In this document: positions 57,007 through 64,000 of the stretch, piece after piece
Numbering within the stretch: position 1 is the first letter of the stretch
Layout: each line of letters starts with the position of its first letter
Assembly (NCBI RefSeq): GCF_034353875.1
Contig: NZ_CP133784.1
Location: 4,492,501-4,556,500, forward strand
From: Pseudomonas sp. MH9.2
Lineage (GTDB): Bacteria > Pseudomonadota > Gammaproteobacteria > Pseudomonadales > Pseudomonadaceae
Reading direction: 5' to 3'
Length of the DNA: 64,000 nucleotides
Program-made: the position numbers and the translations under genes
The notes under the pieces: generated by a model
Seen by the model: only the letters and a program-made list of their open reading frames with translations
Database searches by the model: none
What the model was told of the DNA's origin: nothing

Positions 57007-58677
57007 TCAAGCCGCTTTGGCTTGGGCCTGGCTCAATGAGCGATTCAGTGCACTGAACAGTGCGCGGAAGCTGGCAGTGGTGATGTTCTCATCAATGCCA
57101 ACACCGTGGACCGCACGATCACCGTTCACTCGCAGTTCGATGTAAGCCGCTGCCTTGGCCGTGGTCCCGGCGCCAATGGCGTGTTCGCTGTAGTCCATGA
57201 TTTCCACGGAGTCCGGCAGGCTGGCGACCAGTGCTTCCAGAGCGCCTTTGCCCTTGCCACGCCAGTGCTGGGTCTCGCCATCGCAATGGACCTCGGCATC
57301 CACTGAGCTGTTGCCGTTTTCTTCCTGCAGCTTATGGCTGAGCAGGGCGTACGGCACGTTGGCTTGCAGGTATTCGCGGTGCAGCAAGCTGTAAATCTGC
57401 TGCGCGCTCATTTCCAGGCCCAGACGATCGGTTTCACCCTGAACTACCTGGCTGAACTCGATCTGCATCCGGCGTGGCAGGCAGATGCCATATTCCTGTT
57501 CCAGCAGGTAAGCGATGCCGCCTTTGCCGGATTGGCTGTTGACCCGAATCACCGCCTCGTAACTGCGACCGATATCGGCCGGGTCGATTGGCAGGTAAGG
57601 CACTTCCCACAACGCATCAGGCTTTTGCTGGCTGAAACCTTTGCGGATGGCGTCCTGGTGCGAGCCGGAGAACGCGGTGTGCACCAGATCGCCCACATAC
57701 GGATGGCGTGGGTGAACTGGAATCTGGTTGCACTCCTCAACGACTTTGCGCACGCCGTCGATGTCAGAGAAGTCCAACTGAGGGTTGATGCCCTGGGTAT
57801 AGAGGTTGAGTGCCACGGTGACCAGATCGACGTTACCGGTGCGCTCGCCGTTACCGAACAGGCAACCTTCAACGCGATCGGCGCCAGCCATCAAGCCCAG
57901 CTCAGTGGCCGCAACCCCGGTACCACGGTCGTTGTGGGTATGCAGGCTGATCAGCACGCTGTCACGGCGATTGATATTGCGGCCAAACCACTCGATCTGG
58001 TCGGCGTATATGTTTGGCGTAGCCACTTCAACGGTTGCTGGCAGGTTGAGGATGACTTTGTGCTCAGGTGTCGGGTTCCAGACCTCGATGACCGCGTCGC
58101 ACACTTCCTTGGCGAACTCGAGTTCGGTCGCGCTGAAAGTCTCCGGCGAATATTCGAACGTCCACTGGGTTTCAGGCTGCTGGGCTGCGAACTTGACGAA
58201 CAGCTTGGCTGCGCTGACCGCGATCTCTTTCACGCCGGCTTTGTCTTGGTTGAAGACGATGCGGCGGAACGAAGGCGAGGTCGCGTTATACAGGTGAACA
58301 ATGGCTTTCTTTGCCCCGCGCAGGGATTCGAACGTGCGCGCGATCAAGTCTTCACGACCCTGGGTCAGCACCTGAATGGTGGTGTCATCCGGGATGTGGT
58401 TGCCTTCAATCAGAGTACGGACGAAGTCAAAGTCGGTTTGCGAGGCGGCCGGGAACGACGCTTCGATTTCTTTGACGCCGACGCTGACCAGGGTCTTCCA
58501 GAAACGCAGTTTCTTGACCGCATCCATCGGCTCGATCAGCGATTGGTTGCCGTCGCGAAGGTCAGAGCTGCACCAGATCGGCGCTGTTGTGATGGTCTTT
58601 GAAGGCCAGGTACGGTCAGGCAGGTCAATGGTTGGAAACGCGCGGTACTTGGTCGAGGGATCGTTGAGCATTGCCAT
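57007..58677 (-). CDS. leuA: 2-isopropylmalate synthase
   Basis: A 556-residue LeuA of the long pseudomonad type, first enzyme of leucine synthesis (2-oxoisovalerate plus acetyl-CoA). Catalytic region: [17 protein letters not shown] with the metal Asp; [20 protein letters not shown] with the HxH-type ligands; [16 protein letters not shown]. The C-terminal ~120 residues are the leucine-binding regulatory domain. ATG 58677 has AAGGA nine bases upstream. The longer frame from 58785 has no ribosome site. A short leucine-rich ORF lies upstream. Confidence 0.97.
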   Translation of the reverse strand: MAMLNDPSTKYRAFPTIDLPDRTWPSKTITTAPIWCSSDLRDGNQSLIEPMDAVKKLRFWKTLVSVGVKEIEASFPAASQTDFDFVRTLIEGNHIPDDTTIQVLTQGREDLIARTFESLRGAKKAIVHLYNATSPSFRRIVFNQDKAGVKEIAVSAAKLFVKFAAQQPETQWTFEYSPETFSATELEFAKEVCDAVIEVWNPTPEHKVILNLPATVEVATPNIYADQIEWFGRNINRRDSVLISLHTHNDRGTGVAATELGLMAGADRVEGCLFGNGERTGNVDLVTVALNLYTQGINPQLDFSDIDGVRKVVEECNQIPVHPRHPYVGDLVHTAFSGSHQDAIRKGFSQQKPDALWEVPYLPIDPADIGRSYEAVIRVNSQSGKGGIAYLLEQEYGICLPRRMQIEFSQVVQGETDRLGLEMSAQQIYSLLHREYLQANVPYALLSHKLQEENGNSSVDAEVHCDGETQHWRGKGKGALEALVASLPDSVEIMDYSEHAIGAGTTAKAAAYIELRVNGDRAVHGVGIDENITTASFRALFSALNRSLSQAQAKAA

Positions 58678-58754
58678 GGGAAAAATCCTTATTGTGCTGG
58701 CCGGATAGAGGCGGCCTACCGTTGAAACGAAAGAAAGGGGCGAGGCACCGCGAT

Positions 58755-58832
58755 CTAGCTTGGCAGTCGTGCACTGACCAGGCAAAGGCAGCGATGTTGG
58801 CGCAATAGAATGAGGGTGTGTGAGGTTTTCAT
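58755..58832 (-). CDS. Possible leucine leader peptide of leuA
   Basis: A 25-codon ORF beginning [12 protein letters not shown], 77 bp before leuA on the same strand, with six Leu codons of five kinds. Position and content fit an attenuation leader. Against it: no good ribosome site, no clear terminator with T run between it and leuA, and the Leu codons are not consecutive beyond one pair. Confidence 0.4.
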   Translation of the reverse strand: MKTSHTLILLRQHRCLCLVSARLPS

Positions 58833-58941
58833 GCCGTCAACCGTAACCATTGGGGTGAAAGTTGGCAAGCACTCGATAAAAATTGATATAAATCATCTGA
58901 TTTAGCGTTTTTACGGGTTTTTATGGCTGAATCTTAAGTAA

Positions 58942-58966
58942 AAGACCGCGCAAATTGCGCGGTCTT
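58942..58966 (-). terminator. Terminator of xseA-peptidase unit
   Basis: A 10-bp stem aagaccgcgc/gcgcggtctt with a 5-nt loop; on the minus strand it is followed by TTTACTT. It lies 15 bp past the peptidase stop. Confidence 0.85.
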
Positions 58967-58981
58967 CCACGGGGGCGCAAC

Positions 58982-59824
58982 TCAGGGTTGAAATGCACCA
59001 ATAAAAATTGCTGGATCAACCCGTGCATCGTTCAGGCTGACGTTCCAATGCATATGCGGCCCGGTGGCGCGGCCGGTTGAGCCGACTCTGCCTACCACGC
59101 CACCACGGCTTACTGCCTGACCAACCTTCACGTCGATTTTCGACATGTGGCAGAACATGCTGATGAAACCCTGGCCGTGGTCGACGAACACGGTATTGCC
59201 GTTAAAGAAGTAATTGCCGATCAGGATCACCTTGCCAGCGGCTGGCGATTTGATCGGGGTGCCCGCCGGTACAGCGAAATCCAGACCCGCGTGGGGATTG
59301 CGTTCCTCGCCATTAAAGAAACGGCGAACGCCGAACTTGCTCGAAAGGGGACCACTCACCGGCTTGTCCAGCAGCAAGTTGCTCGGCGTCCCCGGCGTGA
59401 AGCTGCGGTAAGCGCGAATCTGCTCGGCCAGTTCGCCATCGATACGTTTCAGGTCGGCGGGGTTGGGATTGACCTGGCGCTGGTTTTTCAGGGTGATGCG
59501 TTGTTCTGGGTATTGCTTGTTGCCGACGGTGAAGTTCAGGGTGCGTGTGCCATTCGCGGTTTTGGCGGTGATCTGTTGGCTGCCGGGCTTGATCGTCAAC
59601 GGCACACCCACAATCGCCAGCCAGCGCGCATCCTGTTCTTTGACCACCAACACCGGCCTGCCTTGATAACTGGCTTGCGGCGCCTGAGCGCTGGTACCCA
59701 GATCGACGACCGCAACACCGCCCGGTACCGGCTTGTTCAGCAGGCGGGCGATGTAACTGTCGTTGCTGGCATGGGCGGGCAGGGCAAGACACAGTGCAAA
59801 TAGTGGCGCAATAAAACGCAGCAT
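58982..59824 (-). CDS. M23-family metallopeptidase
   Basis: A 280-residue periplasmic LytM-type protein with a signal peptide ending AHA|SN. The zinc-site motifs are intact: RNPHAGLDFA (H, D) and ATGPHMHWNV (HxH). About 150 residues before the catalytic domain are beta-rich. Active members cut peptidoglycan cross-bridges. It begins seven bases after xseA, so the two share a transcript. ATG 59824 gives the signal peptide; the frame from 59905 would overlap xseA. Confidence 0.93.
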   Translation of the reverse strand: MLRFIAPLFALCLALPAHASNDSYIARLLNKPVPGGVAVVDLGTSAQAPQASYQGRPVLVVKEQDARWLAIVGVPLTIKPGSQQITAKTANGTRTLNFTVGNKQYPEQRITLKNQRQVNPNPADLKRIDGELAEQIRAYRSFTPGTPSNLLLDKPVSGPLSSKFGVRRFFNGEERNPHAGLDFAVPAGTPIKSPAAGKVILIGNYFFNGNTVFVDHGQGFISMFCHMSKIDVKVGQAVSRGGVVGRVGSTGRATGPHMHWNVSLNDARVDPAIFIGAFQP

Positions 59825-59831
59825 CAATAGA

Positions 59832-61220
59832 TCAATCCAGAAGAGAGAGGGTGACAGGCGCCAGATGGTTGTCTTCGACGCGCACCTGCAATTCACCTTC
59901 GCCAAGCCGGGCTTTCAAACGCTGGCCGTTATGGGTTTGTTCCGCGCTACGAATCGCATGACCACGTTCATCGAGCAGGATGCTGTAGCCACGGCTCAGC
60001 GTTGCCAGCGGGCTGACCACGTGCAGCGTCTGCATGTGGCTTTGCAGCTGCAAACGTCGGGTCTTGAGGATCTCGCGAATCGCTCGAGGCAAGCGTTGGG
60101 ACAAGCTGTCCAGCCGTTGTTTCAACAGCGCAAGGGTACGACCCGGATGCTGGGCGGCGAGGCGGGCCTGCAGATGGGCCAGACGCGCAGCGCGTTTTTG
60201 CGTGTGCTGTTCGAAGGCGCGACGCAGGCGCATGTCCAGATCGTCCAGGCGTTGTGCTTGCTGGCGCAGGCGCTCGCCAGGATGACGCAAGCGTCGGGAA
60301 ATGCCTTCCAGGCGCAGGCGCTCGCGCATCAAGCGATCCTGGATGCGGGTGACTAACCGCCGCTTCAGGCTATCGACCCGTCGATGCAGGTCACTGGCGT
60401 CCGGTGCGAGCAGCTCTGCCGCAGCCGATGGCGTCGGTGCCCGCACGTCGGCCACGAAATCGCTGATCGAGACGTCGGTCTCATGCCCGACCGCGCTGAC
60501 AATCGGCGTCACACAGGCATCGATTGCCCGGGCCACCGCTTCTTCGTTGAAGCACCACAAGTCTTCCAGCGAGCCGCCGCCACGGGCCAGGATCAAGGCA
60601 TCAAAACCTCGAGAGTCGGCCAGTTTCAAGGCGCGGACAATTTGCGCGATAGCATCACGACCTTGTACTGCGGTAGGGATCAACGTTAGTTGCACCTGCG
60701 GTGCACGACGGCGGAACACGCTGATGATGTCGCGAATCACTGCGCCGGTAGGCGAGCTGATGATGCCGATGCGACGCGGATGCAAAGGCAACGGCACTTT
60801 GCGTTCGGCGCTGAACAGGCCTTCGACGCTGAGTTTGTCTTTCAGTGCATCGAAGGCCAGACGCAGGGCACCCTCACCTGCGGGCTCGACGGTGTCGAGG
60901 ATCAACTGATAGTCGCCACGGCCTTCGAACAGCGAAACTTTGCCGCGCACTTTCACCGCCAGACCGTCTTTCAACACCTGACGAACCCGTGCGGCGCTTT
61001 GCCGGAACAGTGCGCAACGCACTTGGGCGCCACTGTCCTTGAGGGTGAAATACACATGGCCGGACGCCGGGCGGGACAGATTGGAGATTTCGCCTTCAAC
61101 CCAGATATTACTGAACACATCCTCCAGCAGCACGCGTGCGCGGCCGTTGAGCTGGCTGACGGTGAGGACTTCCCGGTCGAGGCCGAGTCTTGCGAAGGGG
61201 TCTTTGATCATGGCGAGCAT
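59832..61220 (-). CDS. xseA: Exodeoxyribonuclease VII large subunit
   Basis: A 462-residue nuclease subunit. OB-fold N-terminus (LTVSQLNGRARVLLEDVFSNIWVEGEISNLS), central catalytic part (IGIISSPTGAVIRDI, ALILARGGGSLEDLWCFNEE, VSAVGHETDVSISDFVADVRAPTPSAAAEL) and a long coiled coil rich in Arg and Leu. It works with XseB on single-stranded DNA. Start at 61220 or 61211; neither has a strong ribosome site. Confidence 0.96.
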   Translation of the reverse strand: MLAMIKDPFARLGLDREVLTVSQLNGRARVLLEDVFSNIWVEGEISNLSRPASGHVYFTLKDSGAQVRCALFRQSAARVRQVLKDGLAVKVRGKVSLFEGRGDYQLILDTVEPAGEGALRLAFDALKDKLSVEGLFSAERKVPLPLHPRRIGIISSPTGAVIRDIISVFRRRAPQVQLTLIPTAVQGRDAIAQIVRALKLADSRGFDALILARGGGSLEDLWCFNEEAVARAIDACVTPIVSAVGHETDVSISDFVADVRAPTPSAAAELLAPDASDLHRRVDSLKRRLVTRIQDRLMRERLRLEGISRRLRHPGERLRQQAQRLDDLDMRLRRAFEQHTQKRAARLAHLQARLAAQHPGRTLALLKQRLDSLSQRLPRAIREILKTRRLQLQSHMQTLHVVSPLATLSRGYSILLDERGHAIRSAEQTHNGQRLKARLGEGELQVRVEDNHLAPVTLSLLD

Positions 61221-61325
61221 GATAAAGGCATGCCTTTATATAGGATAGGTAGTGGTGGTTTTATCTAGTCGAGCATACCGCTCGCTGGTTACAGTCGGCA
61301 CGGATAACTTCATGGATGAATCTCG

Positions 61326-62105
61326 ATGACCTTTGCCGATTTAACCGGGTTGTTCAATCAATTGGCGTTCACGCCCCTCGACTGGGTGCTGATCGAGCTG
61401 GGCGTGATAGGCGCGTACATCGTATTTGGTATCGCCGGGTTTGGTACGGCGTTGGTTGCTGGACCGGTGCTGATCAATTTCATGGCGTTGTCGCGGATCA
61501 TTCCGTTGTTGGTATTGCTGGATTTCATCGCTGCGTTCGGCAATCTGCTGCCTTCGCGCCGATCGGTGGTCAAGGCTGAGCTCCTGCGCCTGCTGCCCTG
61601 CATGGCGGTGGGCTGCACCTTGGGCGTGGTGTTTCTGCTCAACCTTAAATCCGATGTCTTGCTGTTGCTGATGGGATTGTTCATTACCGCTTACGCGCTT
61701 TATAGCCTAGGGGTAAAAGTTCGTCCGACACAGCTCGCGGCGGGCTGGGCAATACCGATGGGCACCATTGGCGGCCTGTTCGGTGCGCTATTTGGCAGTG
61801 GTGGCTTTCTTTACGCGATTTACCTTAACAGCCGTTTGCCTTCCAAGGTGCAGGCGCGGGCGACCCAGGCCGCGTTGATCAGTTGCAGCACCATCGTCCG
61901 GTTGAGCCTGTTTATGCTGGCGGGGGTGTACGCCGAAATGCCGTTGCTGATGCTGGCCGCGTGTTTGTTTCCGGCGATGGTCGTGGGTTCGTGGATTGGC
62001 CGCTCACTGATCATGAAATTGTCGCGTGAGGCCTTTGTGCGTCTGGTCACGTGGCTGGTGCTGGCCAGTGGTATTGCATTGATCGGTCGCTACCTCTCCA
62101 CATGA
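61326..62105 (+). CDS. TauE/SafE-family permease
   Basis: A 259-residue inner-membrane protein with about eight hydrophobic helices, in two halves, each opening with a glycine-rich family motif (IVFGIAGFGTALVAGPVLI and GTIGGLFGALFGSGGFLYAIYL). The family exports sulfite, sulfoacetate or other organic anions. No adjacent sulfur gene indicates the substrate. Divergent from xseA, 105 bp away. Confidence 0.92.
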   Translation: MTFADLTGLFNQLAFTPLDWVLIELGVIGAYIVFGIAGFGTALVAGPVLINFMALSRIIPLLVLLDFIAAFGNLLPSRRSVVKAELLRLLPCMAVGCTLGVVFLLNLKSDVLLLLMGLFITAYALYSLGVKVRPTQLAAGWAIPMGTIGGLFGALFGSGGFLYAIYLNSRLPSKVQARATQAALISCSTIVRLSLFMLAGVYAEMPLLMLAACLFPAMVVGSWIGRSLIMKLSREAFVRLVTWLVLASGIALIGRYLST

Positions 62106-62172
62106 GCCAGCACTTGACCTGAAAGGGGGGGGATTAAGCTGCCTTATTAAGTAGCAGCAATAGGCGTCATCC

Positions 62173-62730
62173 ATGAATACCCAGAGCATCATCGTCCCGC
62201 AGATTTCCGACTTTCCGGCTCACGAGGCCCGAGCCCGGCTGATCCTGCGCTGGCTGATGAACAAGAACATCATCGAGCAAGAATTGACCACCTGCGGCCG
62301 CAGTTTCAGCAAGATGGCCTATGCCGTTGCGCCCGGTGCCCGTGATGTCGTCGAGAATCCTGATGCCCTGCCATTCGGGCAAGCGATCAACGGTCTGGAG
62401 ATCGTCACCAAGCGTTGTATCTTTACTCCGCTGACCGATTTCGCTGAAGAGGCTGGCTGCCCTGAATGCAGAAAAGAAGTGGGTGAAGCACTGTTCGACA
62501 GTCTGGAAGAGTGGATGCCGGGGCACACCGATAACTTCATCTGCCCGGAATGCGGGCATGAAGACGACATCAATGGCTTTCTGTTCCTGCAAGCCTGCGG
62601 TTTTTCCAACCTGGGTTTTATCTTCAATAACTGGCTGGACGCCTCGTTCAAGCAGAGCTTTCTCGATGAATTCGCCGAGCGTCTGGATCGTCCGGTTTCG
62701 TTAGTCAACGTGCATTTGGACGCTGATTGA
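62173..62730 (+). CDS. Conserved zinc-ribbon-like hypothetical protein
   Basis: A 185-residue soluble protein. Two CxxC pairs (GCPECRKEV and ICPECGHEDD) could form one zinc site about 50 residues apart. The N-terminal part is helical (ARLILRWLMNKNIIEQELTTCG). No characterised family recognised. It follows the permease by 67 bp, possibly on the same transcript, and precedes the guaB promoter. Confidence 0.82.
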   Translation: MNTQSIIVPQISDFPAHEARARLILRWLMNKNIIEQELTTCGRSFSKMAYAVAPGARDVVENPDALPFGQAINGLEIVTKRCIFTPLTDFAEEAGCPECRKEVGEALFDSLEEWMPGHTDNFICPECGHEDDINGFLFLQACGFSNLGFIFNNWLDASFKQSFLDEFAERLDRPVSLVNVHLDAD

Positions 62731-62736
62731 TAATAG

Positions 62737-64000
<1,264 letters not shown>

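Noticed and set aside
57334..58602. 422-codon plus-strand open frame
   Set aside because: Antisense to leuA; no signal of selection for protein.

Overview
The window looks like chromosome of a fluorescens-type Pseudomonas. The GC-rich codon use, gene families and above all the gene order from queA to guaB (queA-tgt-yajC-secDF, suhB, trmJ-cysE, the isc operon, ndk, rlmN-pilW-rodZ-ispG-hisS-yfgM-bamB-der, leuA, xseA, guaB) match the conserved core layout of the genus. This assignment rests on recalled synteny, not on a search.

Left part (1-30,700) is accessory or lineage-variable. It starts with a partial mshI-like gene. A divergent cluster follows: an octaheme cytochrome c with HEAT/TPR tail on the minus strand, and a sulfatase, a FadL-type porin and a DUF3313-like lipoprotein on the plus strand. 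Next come a PhnCDEE-type ABC importer of uncertain substrate, a PAS-GGDEF cyclase, several small secreted or hypothetical proteins, a family-3 solute-binding protein, the NAD-linked formate dehydrogenase operon fdsGBAD, an OsmC protein and TrmK. An MFS transporter / TIM-barrel isomerase / MocR regulator module lies between two direct copies of a ~155-bp palindromic-ended element. From 28.75 to 30.7 kb the DNA is decayed: repeats, a gene broken by an amber codon and small remnants, ending at tRNA-Leu(CAA).

Right part (30,900-64,000) is dense core sequence. It covers queuosine tRNA modification and Sec translocation; SuhB; TrmJ and serine acetyltransferase; the whole Fe-S assembly operon iscR-iscS-iscU-iscA-hscB-hscA-fdx-iscX behind two abutting IscR-like operators; Ndk; a long run linking rRNA/tRNA modification, type IV pilus assembly, cell shape, isoprenoid synthesis, histidyl-tRNA synthetase and outer-membrane assembly; Der; an aminotransferase overlapping an omega-amidase-like hydrolase; LeuA with a possible leader peptide; an M23 peptidase with XseA; a TauE/SafE permease; a zinc-ribbon protein; and the 5' part of guaB behind a near-consensus sigma-70 promoter.

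The best candidates for undescribed biology are the octaheme cytochrome/sulfatase/FadL/lipoprotein cluster (1.1-7.5 kb), the repeat-flanked MFS-isomerase-MocR module (24.4-29.3 kb) and the leuA leader. No CRISPR array, complete prophage or intact transposase gene is visible.
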